From the NCBI GenBank assembly GCA_016704485.1, contig JADJAA010000001.1, positions 434,001-498,000 of the forward strand: a stretch of DNA of 64,000 bases, in the 5' to 3' direction. The stretch's first letter is position 1; each line of letters opens with the position of its first letter. Below the pieces are notes generated by a model. The model saw only the letters and a list, made by a program, of their open reading frames with translations. It did not search any database and had not been told where the DNA came from. A program made the position numbers and the translations under genes. Shown here one piece after another: positions 25,997-35,108 of the stretch. The DNA is from Flavobacteriales bacterium (GTDB lineage: Bacteria; Bacteroidota; Bacteroidia; Flavobacteriales_F; PHOS-HE28).

Positions 25997-26998
25997 TTAT
26001 GCGAATGCTGGAGTCTGCCTTGGTTTGTGCTTTTTGGCTTCTTCCGCTAGTGCCGCAATGTGCGGTGGCGTGGTGCCGCAGCAGCCACCAATTATGTTCA
26101 ACCAGCCTTCTGACATGAACTCCCCAACAAGCTTCGCTGTAACTTCCGGGCTTTCGCGGTACTCACCCATTTGATCGGGCAGGCCGGCATTCGGATAAAC
26201 ACTTACGCGGCAGTTGGCCTGCTCAGCGATCGCTTCCAAATAGGGTCGCATCTGGGCCGCACCCAACGCGCAATTCAATCCCATGCTGAAAAGCTTCACA
26301 TGTGCCATGCTGATCATGAACGCATCGATCGTTTGGCCGCTCAATGTTCTGCCGCTCGCATCGGTGATGGTTACGCTGCACATGATGGGAATGCGATGGT
26401 TGCGCTTTTCGAAGACCTCCTCTATCGCATAGAATGCAGCTTTTGCATTGAGTGTGTCGAAGATGGTCTCCACCAACAATAGATCAACGCCGCCTTCCAA
26501 CAACGCATCCACTTGCTCGCTGTACGCTGTTACCAATTGATCGAACGTTACAGCTCTGAAACCAGGATCATTCACATCCGGGCTCAAGGATGCGGTCTTG
26601 TTCATTGGACCGATGGCACCTGCTACGAAACGCGGTCTATTTGGATCCAACGCAGAATATTTCGCACACGCTTCTCTGGCCAGTTGCGCCGATCGGATGT
26701 TCAACTCGCGAACCAGATGTTCGCACTTGTGCTCTGCTTGTGCAATGGTGGTAGCGCTGAACGTATTGGTCTCCACGATGTCGGCACCGGCCTCCAAGTA
26801 TTCTTCGTGGATCTTGCGGATGGCATCCGGTTTTGAAAGCGAGAGCAGTTCGTTGTTGCCTTGCAAGAGGATCTCGTGCTTTTCCATACCCGGCGGATGG
26901 AAATCCTGTTCGGTAAGTCCCAGTCGCTGTATCATGGTGCCCATGGCGCCATCCAGAATAAGGATGCGTTCTTGAGCAAGTTCTTCGATGTTCTTCAT
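25997..26998 (-). CDS. Methionine synthase, homocysteine-binding subunit
   Basis: 333 residues from ATG 26998 (longer in-frame starts run into the leader terminator). A Hcy-binding barrel: ILILDGAMGTMIQRLGL at the N-terminus, LEAGADIVETNTFSAT, GAIGPMNKTASLSPDVNDPGF, LLLVETIFDTLNAKAA, and the zinc-binding Cys pair in NIIGGCCGTTPPHIAAL near the C-terminus. With the downstream gene it makes a complete MetH. The 56-bp gap to that gene holds GATCAGA repeats also seen at 27.3-27.55 kb. First gene after the SAM riboswitch. Confidence 0.93.
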   Translation of the reverse strand: MKNIEELAQERILILDGAMGTMIQRLGLTEQDFHPPGMEKHEILLQGNNELLSLSKPDAIRKIHEEYLEAGADIVETNTFSATTIAQAEHKCEHLVRELNIRSAQLAREACAKYSALDPNRPRFVAGAIGPMNKTASLSPDVNDPGFRAVTFDQLVTAYSEQVDALLEGGVDLLLVETIFDTLNAKAAFYAIEEVFEKRNHRIPIMCSVTITDASGRTLSGQTIDAFMISMAHVKLFSMGLNCALGAAQMRPYLEAIAEQANCRVSVYPNAGLPDQMGEYRESPEVTAKLVGEFMSEGWLNIIGGCCGTTPPHIAALAEEAKKHKPRQTPAFA

Positions 26999-27033
26999 GT
27001 CATATCTCGTTCTATTCTGCCCCGTCATCGCAT

Positions 27034-27064
27034 AAAAAAACCCCATCCGGATGTCCGGACAAGG
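27034..27064 (-). terminator. Riboswitch-controlled intrinsic terminator
   Basis: On the minus strand CCTTGTCCGG, loop ACAT, CCGGATGGGG forms a 10-bp stem (some G-U pairs) followed directly by seven T, between the SAM aptamer and the metH start. It is placed to act as the expression platform, so SAM binding would favour termination. Confidence 0.85.
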
Positions 27065-27099
27065 TTCACAACGCTTAGCGCTGGTTCTTCTTGATCACG

Positions 27100-27224
27100 G
27101 CTCATCTGTTCCCTACGCGCATATTCTGCGGTATTGCGGGATTGGAATTGGCACCTTAAACGCATTGCTACGAATGGTTGCCAAGGCTTCATCGGGCCAA
27201 AACCCTCTGCCTTTCTTGATAAGC
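27100..27224 (-). ncRNA. SAM-I (S-box) riboswitch upstream of split metH
   Basis: On the minus strand the P1 arms GCTTATC and GATGAGC close a 125-nt aptamer. Inside are the S-box core elements in order: AAGAAAGGCAGAGGG, TTTGGCCCGATGAAGCC, TTGGCAACC, and AAGGTGCCAATTCC. The terminator lies about 35 nt downstream. The arrangement means methionine synthase is switched off when S-adenosylmethionine is high. Confidence 0.92.
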
Positions 27225-27245
27225 GAAACGAAAAGAACGAGGGGG

Positions 27246-27253
27246 CAAAGGTA
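27246..27253 (-). promoter_or_regulatory. -7 box for the SAM riboswitch transcript
   Basis: TACCTTTG on the minus strand fits TAnnTTTG and sits about 22 bases before the aptamer start. A weak TTCG, not TTG, lies 18 bases further upstream. Confidence 0.5.
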
Positions 27254-27560
27254 GGGCTTCTCGGCTCCGCTCGAAGTCCTAATTGCGAAGCTCGAAGTCC
27301 TAGTGGCAGAGAATGGGAGGATGGTAGGATCAGATGATCAGAAAATTAGAAAATTGAACGCCTGCTTGGTCGAAGAGGGAACCTGCCTACCGCAGGCAGG
27401 CGCTGATCTTTATGATGGTTATGATCAGCACGGATCAGAACATCGGACGATCAGAAAGTGGAACGCCTGCTTGGTCGAAGAGTTTGGAACGCTCCCGCGT
27501 TTTACTTCTGCGGGATGACGCTGAAAGGCATGATCAACGCAGATCAGTAAATTAGAAGAT
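27254..27560. repeat. Repeat-rich non-coding spacer
   Basis: No convincing gene. It holds two identical 22-bp copies beginning GAACGCCTGCTTGGTCGAAG (27356-27377 and 27461-27482), each preceded by a GATCAGAAA motif. Between them is a perfect 7-bp hairpin CCTGCCT/AGGCAGG (27382-27400). Further GATCAG(A/T)AAATTAG copies occur near 27337 and 27543 and in the gap between the two metH genes (about 25945-25980). Confidence 0.6.
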
Positions 27561-27583
27561 CAGGCCTCTCGGACTTGATGGTA

Positions 27584-27613
27584 TGGTATGTGCCAGAAAC
27601 ATTCCACATACCA
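27584..27613. repeat. Inverted repeat in AT-rich spacer
   Basis: TGGTATGTG and CACATACCA are perfect 9-bp arms around a 12-base loop, in an AT-rich stretch (27560-27800) with no supported gene. No T-tract follows, so this may be a protein-binding site or extragenic hairpin. Confidence 0.4.
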
Positions 27614-27808
27614 CCCTTGACAAGCCAAAAAAATATTCGTCATCCAAGTAATTGGCCGAAAATTATTCTGCAAAGCAAAGAACAGAAACTGGTTGATCTG
27701 GTTGCATACAAAAATTCTTGAAACCCCAACCAAAAATTCTTGCCAAAATTTGCAAATAGCGAATTGATCTTGCACCTTCACCGTCTAATACATCCTTTTC
27801 CATGTCGA

Positions 27809-27878
27809 TCGCACCTCGCACCTCGCACCTCGCACCTTGCACCTCGCACCTCGCACCTCGCACCTCGCACCTCGCAGC
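27809..27878 (+). repeat. Heptanucleotide microsatellite (TCGCACC)10
   Basis: Ten consecutive 7-bp units. Eight are exact TCGCACC, one is TTGCACC (27837-27843) and the last is TCGCAGC. It lies between ATG 27802 and the body of the SprB-like gene. Because 7 is not a multiple of 3, a change in copy number shifts the frame between that ATG and the gene. Confidence 0.9.
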
Positions 27879-27908
27879 TTAGCATTCGCATTTCGGCTTG
27901 ACCGAACC

Positions 27909-29225
27909 GTGCATGCGCTGCTGCTCCCGATCATGGTACTTGCCTGCCTGTATTCTTCCGGCAACCTGCACGCCCAAGCACAATTGACCCTTACGCTTAC
28001 GCCAAGCGACTACAATGGATACAACATTCGATGTTTCGGGGGAAAGAGCGGTTCCATTGATCTAACTGTAACTGGAGGTACCGCACCATATACATTTCAT
28101 TGGACTTCCAGGGATACGATAGAGGATCTGCTGTCAATTCCCGCAGGATACTATCAGGTAACAGTGCTCGATGCCAACTTGCTTACCGCAGATGCTTCGA
28201 TCACATTGACCGAACCTGAGGCGCTGAAAGTACTAGCGGTACCATACCGGTATCCAGAGGGCACCAATATCAGTTGCAACCAGTGTTACAACGGCAGCAT
28301 TGAGGTAACAGTTACAGAAGGGGTGCCATCCTACACGTATGCTTGGGGTGACGGTGTAACCACGCAGAACCGCTCGGGACTAGGGGCACAAAATTACAAT
28401 GTAAAAGTTACCGATGCAAATGGATGCATACAGAAGTCGGAACCTATATTTCTGAAACAGCCTGATAGTGACGACTGGAAAATGGGAGGCAATATTGATA
28501 CCGATCCTAATAGCCAATATATTGGAACACTAGATAGCACGGATCTCTCTTTCAGGACCAACGAGCGTGAACGCTTGCGTATAGGGGCTGACGGTACACT
28601 GCGGTCGAAATCGCTAAGTTTTGATTCCGGGTATAGCTTGCTCATGGCGGACTCGACCGGTGCAATTATGAAGATAGGCAGTAACGACTATCTAACATAC
28701 ATTCAGGAACCTAAGCCAGGCTGCCCAATTGGTGCCAGTTGGCCATGGTTGATGTGTGGAAACCATGTTAGACCGGGACATGTACTCGGCTCAACCAATG
28801 ATGCCCCACTCCACTTTATGACCAACAATGTGAACCGCATGGTAATTACTGCTGATGGTAAAGTGGGAATTGGAACCGGCCCACCAAACGGCCCTATAGT
28901 AGACTATACGCTCTTTGTAGAAAATGGCATTGTTTGCCGCGATGTGCTCGTGAAACTAGGTGCATGGCCGGATTATGTATTCGAATCAGAATACGACCTG
29001 ATGCCACTTGCCGAACTACGTGAATTCCTATTCAAAGAAAAACACCTGCCCGGAATACCGAGCGCTGCAGAGGTTGCTGCAAAAGGTGGTCTGGAAGTGG
29101 GTAAAATGCAGACGGATCTGTTGCGGGTGGTTGAGGAACAAGCCATCTATATATTGCAGTTGGAGGAACGGTTGGGCTTGATGGAGAAGCGGTTGGGGGA
29201 TGTTGAACAACTTGTAAAGCCCTAA
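27909..29225 (+). CDS. SprB-repeat surface protein with coiled-coil tail
   Basis: 438 residues from GTG 27909, giving a signal peptide ending SGNLHAQ; the open frame extends upstream through the microsatellite. Two SprB-type repeats (CFGGKSGSIDLTVTGGTAPYTFHW and CNQCYNGSIEVTVTEGVPSYTYAW), then a head-fibre-like central part with ERLRIGADGTL and NRMVITADGKVGIGTG. The C-terminus is the Bacteroidota tail-fibre/S74-like end (DYVFESEYDLMPLAELREFLFKEKHLPGIPS) and a coiled coil (EEQAIYILQLEERLGLMEKRL). No T9SS tail was recognised. It ends 5 bp before the next gene's ATG. Confidence 0.75.
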   Translation: MHALLLPIMVLACLYSSGNLHAQAQLTLTLTPSDYNGYNIRCFGGKSGSIDLTVTGGTAPYTFHWTSRDTIEDLLSIPAGYYQVTVLDANLLTADASITLTEPEALKVLAVPYRYPEGTNISCNQCYNGSIEVTVTEGVPSYTYAWGDGVTTQNRSGLGAQNYNVKVTDANGCIQKSEPIFLKQPDSDDWKMGGNIDTDPNSQYIGTLDSTDLSFRTNERERLRIGADGTLRSKSLSFDSGYSLLMADSTGAIMKIGSNDYLTYIQEPKPGCPIGASWPWLMCGNHVRPGHVLGSTNDAPLHFMTNNVNRMVITADGKVGIGTGPPNGPIVDYTLFVENGIVCRDVLVKLGAWPDYVFESEYDLMPLAELREFLFKEKHLPGIPSAAEVAAKGGLEVGKMQTDLLRVVEEQAIYILQLEERLGLMEKRLGDVEQLVKP

Positions 29226-29230
29226 GCATC

Positions 29231-30493
29231 ATGAGAACGCTAGGAGCTTTATTGCTTTTTGCCCCACGATTTTGTGTTGGGCAATTTGATGTGGATTGTG
29301 CAGAAAGAGATTTTTTCGAAGTTAGAAGTGAACTAAAATGTTTTTATGAAAATCTTTTAATAAGTGATCCTACGAATTCTGAAGTTTTTGGGGAGGGTGG
29401 GAAATACTCCAACTTCAAACGTTGGGAGGAGTATTGGTCAACAAGAATACCGCCCGGTAAGACTATCGAGGATTTCGAAATCGCCAAAAAAGCATCCTAT
29501 CAGGCTCTAGAAGCGAAACAACTCCTTCCAAAAAGCAATCTGGATTCTTGGCATGAAATTGGTCCAATCGATAAGCCCAATAGTGGCCATCCGATTATTA
29601 GCCCAGGTAATCAAAACTCCGAGGCTGGTATTGGACCAATCCATTTTATTAGTTTTTGTGATGCAGATGCAGGAGGAAATATAGCCCTGTGTGGTTCTGC
29701 TTCAGGTGGCTTGTTTTATAGAGATATAAGCACAATGTCACAATGGAGCAATGCGGGAAGTGATTCATGGCCCTACAGTGGCTGTAGACATGCCGTTTTC
29801 AAAGTAGGAACGTGTGATGTGATTTTCGCCGCCAACTCTAATTGGCTAGGTCGATTAGGCGGTATACATCGTTACGACCCCACGGATCAGGAATGGGAGC
29901 AAATAGCTGACGAAAGTGACTTTGACTTCTGGGCAATGATTAAAAAGCTACATACCGATGGCAGCGACCCAAATGTGCTTTATGCCGCCACGACAAAAGG
30001 TTTGTACCGTACACTAGATGCGAATGGAGATGACCCGCTATGGACTAAAATTGTCCTCCCGAATCCAACAGACCCAATTTACGGTATATACGATTTCGAT
30101 AATTCGCAACATATTGAAGATTTGGAAATGGAACCTGGCAATAGCCAACATATATATATATCTGTAAAATTTCATGGTCCAGACCCCAACGACCCTGAAC
30201 ATTTTGTTAATTTTTGGACCGTTTTGCAATCGGTTAATGGTGGCCAAAATTGGACACCGGTGCCTAATATACCAACAGACGATTGGGAAACATATGAGGA
30301 GACAGATAATATGTACGAGTTGATTACATTGGAGGTTAGCCCAGCAAACAATAACGCTCTATGGGTTCAACTAGACAATTTTGACGCTCCAGGAACAGGC
30401 AGCCTTTATAATGATAATTTATTTAAATACACTAATACCATTACTGGATTGGGCTCTTTACTAGAAGGAATCTCAAAAATAAGCATTGCCTAA
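29231..30493 (+). pseudogene. 5' fragment of an IS-split T9SS beta-propeller protein
   Basis: 411 genuine codons to 30463, followed by nine codons read into the IS and a stop at 30493. A short signal peptide (LGALLLFAPRFCVGQ) leads into a sequence with sortilin/BNR-like blades: GNIALCGSASGGLFYRD, GGIHRYDPTDQEWEQIAD, DPNVLYAATTKGLYRTLD and VNGGQNWTPVPN. Removing the IS (30464-31356) and one TA copy joins it in frame to the fragment after 31359, for a protein of 1,037 residues. This fragment could still be secreted but lacks the T9SS tail. AT-rich compared with flanking genes. Confidence 0.88.
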
Positions 30494-31356
30494 GTTATCT
30501 ATGAACACTGGGCTTTGATCAACTTTTTAATGTTCCAGTTGATCTTCTTCTTTGGCGCAATGTACTTCGCTAAGAAAAGCGATGGACATCAGCGACAAGC
30601 AATGGGAAGTGTTGGAAAAACCGCTTACAAGTATTTTTCATAAGAGCGAAACACGTGGCAGGCCCAGACAAGATCCACGTGCGGTGCTTAACGGGATCTT
30701 GTGGATATGCCGGACCGGTGCACCATGGGCGATCTACCTGGCAGATACCCGCCATACCAGACTTGCCATCGGTACCACAAACACTGGTGCAAGAGCGGTT
30801 CTTGGGATAAACTGCTGCATGCTCTTGCATCAGATCTACGCGATCGAGGGAAGATCGACATTACCGAATGCTTTATCGATGGCACCTTCGCAAGTGCCAA
30901 AAAAGGGGGGCTTGTGTTGGACCTACTAAGAAAGGGAAAGGCACCAAGATCATGGCAGTCACAGACGCTGTTGGTATTCCTCTCACCGTACGGGCCTTTA
31001 GCGCCAGCACCCATGAAGTAAAGCTAGCCGATAGGACGATCCGTTCGTGTGCCATAAAGCCCAAACGTGTGATCGCCGACAGGGCGTACGACAGTGACAA
31101 ACTAAGACGCACATTGAAGAAACGCGGAATCCAACTGGTATGTCCGCACAGGAGTAACAGAAAACGACAAGTGCATCAAGATGGACGGGAATTACGGCGC
31201 TACAAACGCCGCTGGAAGGTCGAAAGGTTGTTCGCGTGGTTGTTTAACTCGCGCCGTACATTCGTTCGGTATGAATACCATGCAGACCTCTTCTTAGGCA
31301 TGGTGCAGTTGGCTTGCGTAATGATAATTCTCAAAAGTTATTTTTGAGATGGCTTC
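30464..31356 (+). mobile_element. IS5-family (IS427-like) insertion sequence, 893 bp
   Basis: Terminal inverted repeats GAAGGAATCTCAAAAATAA (30464-30482) and the complement of GAAGCCATCTCAAAAATAA (31338-31356) differ at two bases. A 2-bp TA target duplication flanks them (30462-30463 and 31357-31358). Excision with one TA restores the interrupted reading frame exactly, which fixes the ends. Size, ends and transposase fit the IS5 family. Confidence 0.92.
30582..31347 (+). pseudogene. IS5-family transposase with two -1 frame changes
   Basis: Frame 1 from ATG 30582: MDISDKQWEVLEKPL, TRGRPRQDPRAVLNGILWIC, RTGAPW. Frame 2 from about 30730: GDLPGRYPPYQTCHRYHKHW and DITECFIDGTFASAKKGG. Frame 3 from about 30900 to 31347: GPTKKGKGTKIMAVTDAVG, RVIADRAYDSDKLR, YKRRWKVERLFAWLFNSRR, the DDE end. 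The first break is consistent with one G missing at TGGGC (30726-30730). The second lies in A6G6 (about 30899-30910), a good -1 slippage site. Either natural decay, programmed slippage plus one mutation, or homopolymer errors. Confidence 0.85.
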
Positions 31357-33239
31357 TACATTCCGGTTTCAGAACGTGGTACGGTGACGGCCATGGATTC
31401 GGAGTAAGCCGTGTAGATGAAAATAAGGTGTATTTAACCAATGAAGACCATTATTTCACGTACGACAATGGAAGCATTACGAGTTACTACTCTAGTAGCC
31501 CAAACCACGAGCAATACCATGTCGATGTTGAGGATTTTGTAGAAAGACCCGGACATGCCGACGAGATTTGGATGGCCAACCATGGCAGTATCAATAGATC
31601 AACGGATGGAGGCGTGAATTGGGATTTTCAAGGAAAAGGCCTTGGTGTCGCAGATTGTTTCGGCACATCAAATTCCTATTCTGAGCCAGGACGTATCGCA
31701 ATAGGATTATACCATGATGGCAGCATTCTTTCGGACGGTAACTTTGGGCCAAATTGGCAGCCGAATTGGTGGCAATTAGGCGGATTTGACGGGCAGCACC
31801 CTATGATTGACCCTGTTCAGGGTAGCAATATTTATTGGCACAGCCAAGCAAATTATTGGTTCAAACGCAGTATTGATTATGGTGTATCTGAAATTGGAGT
31901 CAGTGGAATTCCAACCGCATGGGATACACACAATGTAATGGACCCAAAACAACCAAATATCTTCTATGTACTTTCTCATAGTAAAATCAAAAGAACAATT
32001 GATAACGGCAACTCGTTTGAAACCGTGTTTGATTTACCTTCATTTTTTGGCATTCCTGTTGGTCTTTTTCGACTTCATATTGCACCCACTAATCCAGAAT
32101 ATCTTTATGTGAACGCTCAACTCTATTTTCCGGCACCTTCGCACTCCGGACAGCGTATCTTGCGAACTACTATAGCACGTGCTGGTGCATCTTCAGTTTT
32201 GAATAGCTGGGAAGTTATGCCTCTACCTTTAATCCCAGACCCTGACCCTGATAACGCAGGTCAGTTGATTGAAAAAAACTATAATCTTTGGATCGGGGAT
32301 GTTGTAGTTGACAACCATGACCCCAATGTAGTGTATTATGGATTTAGTTCTTCGCTCGGATATACACCATCAGCCAGTGGTACCGAGATGCTCTATCGAA
32401 TGGATTATAACCTAGCACCTGGCACTCCCGGATATCAGACTGATCTTACAGGAACCGGATCAACGAGCCTTCCAAGCGCTGGAGGAGGACAAATTTGTTT
32501 GGAGCGTGGAAGTAATGGCGGCATCTACTTTGGCACCGACGTGGGTGTTTTTTACACGAATGTTGACTACCAAAATGATGGGACTGGGTGGGTGTTGTTC
32601 GGTCCGGATTTGCCACATATCTCGATACGTGACCTAGACATTAACTATGTTGCCAATAAAATTCGTGCTTCCCTCCCTGGTAGAGGGGTATGGGAGCACG
32701 ACCTATATTGTCCTGGATTGATAGACGCTGCTGAATCGGGAACTTATACAGGTGATTTGTTTTTGGAGGTGCAGAACGTCGTAACTTCTATTGCCATTGT
32801 GCCAGACAATCATAATATCTCATACCGCGCAGGAAATGAGATACATCTTCAACCGGGTTTTAGTGCAGTGGGCGGTTCGCACTTCCATGCGTTTATTCAT
32901 CCTTGTAGCGAATCTGGCAACAGTTTTAAGAACAACTTAATACTAACTAATAATCCGGAGCGCACAAATTCGAGGTCTAACCTACCAACCGATAAGACCA
33001 TATGGATTTATCCTAACCCAACAAGCAATGGTCAAGTCAATATTGAACTTTTAGATGACAATAATACGATTGTGACCGTGCACATTTTCAATATTCTGGG
33101 TGAACAATTGGCAATCAGAACTGTGAGCCACTCTTCCAATAACTGGATGGTTCAGATGCCAGACATACCAGGCAGCTATTTTGTTCGCGTCATTAATAGC
33201 TCTGGTCATGTATTCAATTGCAACGTCCAAGTGCAATGA
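31314..33239 (+). pseudogene. 3' fragment of the IS-split T9SS beta-propeller protein
   Basis: Native sequence starts at 31359 (HSGFRTWYGDGHGFGVSRVD); the first 15 codons of this frame come from the IS end. Blades include FVERPGHADEIWMANHGSINRSTDGGVNW, DTHNVMDPKQPNIFYVLSHSK and DNHDPNVVYYGFSSSL. There is a 3-coat-like segment (VTSIAIVPDNHNISYRAGNEIHLQPGFSA) and a T9SS type A sorting domain (IWIYPNPTSNGQVNIELLDD, VHIFNILGEQL, IPGSYFVRVIN). Without the 5' part it has no signal peptide, so it is unlikely to be exported unless the IS is excised. Confidence 0.88.
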
Positions 33240-34120
33240 GGAATCAAATACCTATTAATTTATCAATATCGCTTGTGTTAAGTTCGATTCCTTGCTCTTT
33301 ACTCTCACAGTTTGATGCCTTTCCTGATTCATCTGCAAAATGGACTATTGGCTCTTTCGAAGGTCCAAACCAAGTAGCTTCATACGATTTGTATTTGCAA
33401 TATGATAACGATACGTTAATTGATGGTCAAGAATTCGGAAAACTCAGGTTCCACCCATCTAATACGTACTACGGTGCTATACGGGACAATGGTAATGGAC
33501 AAGTGTTTTACCACACAACAGATAATGAAACACACTTGCTTTATGATTTTGACGTTATTGTTGGTGACACTATTTTCGATGTTTATGTAAATGGGTTTGC
33601 TGTTTCTGGCTTGTTTGATATGATCGTTAGCTCTGTGGATACACTGTTCATAGCAGGCAGCGCTCATAGGCAAATTGGCATATCTACGTTAATAATGGGG
33701 CCACCAGCTGTGGACTTCTGGGTTCAAGGTATAGGCGGTAGCGGAGGTTTAGTATCTACGTGCGGATGCGGATCAGTATCGGGCTACAACTCACTTAGCT
33801 GCATGAGCCTTAATAATACCATCATGTACGGCCAGTTGGCCGGACAACAGGGAAGTTGCTTCACCGTAACGGACATTGTTGAGGAAGATAATTTGCATGC
33901 AATTCGTCCTTCCTCCAACCCCTCAGCAGCCCTATTCACCTTCAACCTAAAACAACCCAAACGCATTATAGTGTACGATGCTTTTGGCAGCGAAGTGTTG
34001 AAAACCTTCGGTACCAGCGTAGACCTTGGCGGCGAGCCAGAAGGGGTTTATGTGGCGCGGGTCTTTATGGGTGGCTTAGGGAACTACGCACAAGTGGTTC
34101 GGTTGGTTGTGGCAAGGTGA
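33236..34120 (+). CDS. Secreted protein with T9SS type A-like tail
   Basis: 294 residues from ATG 33236, which overlaps the upstream TGA (ATGA). Signal peptide ends near SSIPCSLLSQ. The body has no named domain (FHPSNTYYGAIRDNGNGQVFYHTTDNE, VGDTIFDVYVNGF, a Cys-rich patch STCGCGSVSGYNSLSC). The end resembles a type A sorting domain: IRPSSNPSAALFTFNLKQ, IIVYDAFGSEVLKT and EPEGVYVARVF. Similar base composition and overlap tie it to the IS-split gene; they probably form one unit, now possibly polar-affected by the IS. Confidence 0.7.
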   Translation: MRNQIPINLSISLVLSSIPCSLLSQFDAFPDSSAKWTIGSFEGPNQVASYDLYLQYDNDTLIDGQEFGKLRFHPSNTYYGAIRDNGNGQVFYHTTDNETHLLYDFDVIVGDTIFDVYVNGFAVSGLFDMIVSSVDTLFIAGSAHRQIGISTLIMGPPAVDFWVQGIGGSGGLVSTCGCGSVSGYNSLSCMSLNNTIMYGQLAGQQGSCFTVTDIVEEDNLHAIRPSSNPSAALFTFNLKQPKRIIVYDAFGSEVLKTFGTSVDLGGEPEGVYVARVFMGGLGNYAQVVRLVVAR

Positions 34121-34133
34121 ATTGTGATGAGTT

Positions 34134-34158
34134 TTCCGGGTCGTTGCCCGGAATGACA
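34134..34158. repeat. Dispersed hairpin repeat, copy 1
   Basis: TTCCGGG, loop TCGTTG, CCCGGAA, then TGACA. The same unit with loop TCGTAG recurs at 35300-35324. The two bracket the methyltransferase gene 34263-35108. REP-like extragenic palindromes of this kind can influence transcript ends. Confidence 0.7.
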
Positions 34159-34262
34159 TGGTGAATGGATGGAATGCACTTCGGTCCAAGCGTCGAAGTG
34201 TGGGATGACAGTTTGGAGATCAACATGGCGAAACGGTATACAGCGTGCAGAGTTGTACGGAA

Positions 34263-35108
34263 CTACTTCTTTACCGCTTCTGCGAATAAGGATGTCGGAT
34301 CGTGGACAAACCCGCCTTTTACATCCAATTCATAATCGCTCCATTTTGGTATTCTGCTCTCGGTGGGGCTCACTATGGAAACGTTCTCGAAGCCACATTC
34401 CTTGAGCAGCCGTGCCAGCGAGAACCGGTCATACATCCACAGGTGAACCTCACCGCCCATCCGGAATGCACCGACCTTTGAATTCGTGGATCGGAAGGGG
34501 TTCAGTTTTTGACGCAGCTTGCTTACTCCGAAATTCACGGCCTTCTTGAACATGAACATGGAAGAAAATGCTTTTTTCAACGTGTCCGAGACCGACCTTC
34601 CGCCACCTCCGCTTAAATAGCTGGACCGGATATCATTGCCAACGAATCCCGTTCTACCAATTACGAAATCCTCGTTGATCATTTTCGGTTGCCGGAGGAA
34701 CTCCACCATATTGCCACCTGTTTGATTCCTGACCGTCTGATCGTAGATCTCGAGCATCATCCAATCGTAATTGGCTTCGTTCATCTCGCTCGGTGATTCC
34801 AAACATTTATTGAGGTAGTTCTTGTACTCGTCCACAATGTTCTCCAGATCCGGAACCACTACACGAATGATCCCGTTCGGTTTCAATACCCGACAACATT
34901 CCTTAATGAATGCATGTGCTCGCTCTTTTGGAAAATGCTCCAGGACCTGAGAGTGGTACACCACATCGAACGTATTGTCCGGGAATGGCATCCCTTTCAA
35001 AATGTTCGCAACGATCACATCAGGTGAGTTCGAGGCCATATCGATATTGACCCAATCGGTGTGCGTTTTGTTTCCGCAACCAACATTCAAATAATTCAAT
35101 TTCGCCAT
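34263..35108 (-). CDS. Class I SAM-dependent methyltransferase
   Basis: 281 residues from ATG 35108 (MAKLNYLNVGCGNK). Motif I LNVGCGNKTHTDWVNID (residues 5-21), a post-I region PDVIVANILKGMPFPDNTFDVVYHSQVLEHFP, and CCRVLKPNGIIRVVVPDLENI, a standard Rossmann methyltransferase of the type found beside glycan genes. The C-terminal half is specific, with GGEVHLWMYDRFSLARLLKECGFENVSI, which is usual in sugar or lipid O-methyltransferases. Substrate unknown. Both sides carry the repeated hairpin. Confidence 0.82.
   Translation of the reverse strand: MAKLNYLNVGCGNKTHTDWVNIDMASNSPDVIVANILKGMPFPDNTFDVVYHSQVLEHFPKERAHAFIKECCRVLKPNGIIRVVVPDLENIVDEYKNYLNKCLESPSEMNEANYDWMMLEIYDQTVRNQTGGNMVEFLRQPKMINEDFVIGRTGFVGNDIRSSYLSGGGGRSVSDTLKKAFSSMFMFKKAVNFGVSKLRQKLNPFRSTNSKVGAFRMGGEVHLWMYDRFSLARLLKECGFENVSIVSPTESRIPKWSDYELDVKGGFVHDPTSLFAEAVKK

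Noticed and set aside
27560..27781. Minus-strand frame of 73 codons in the AT-rich spacer
   Set aside because: No recognisable sequence, low-complexity composition, and it contains the inverted repeat; judged non-coding.
27809..27878. Regular short repeats that might suggest a CRISPR array
   Set aside because: Units are 7 bp with no spacers, and no cas genes are nearby; it is a microsatellite.
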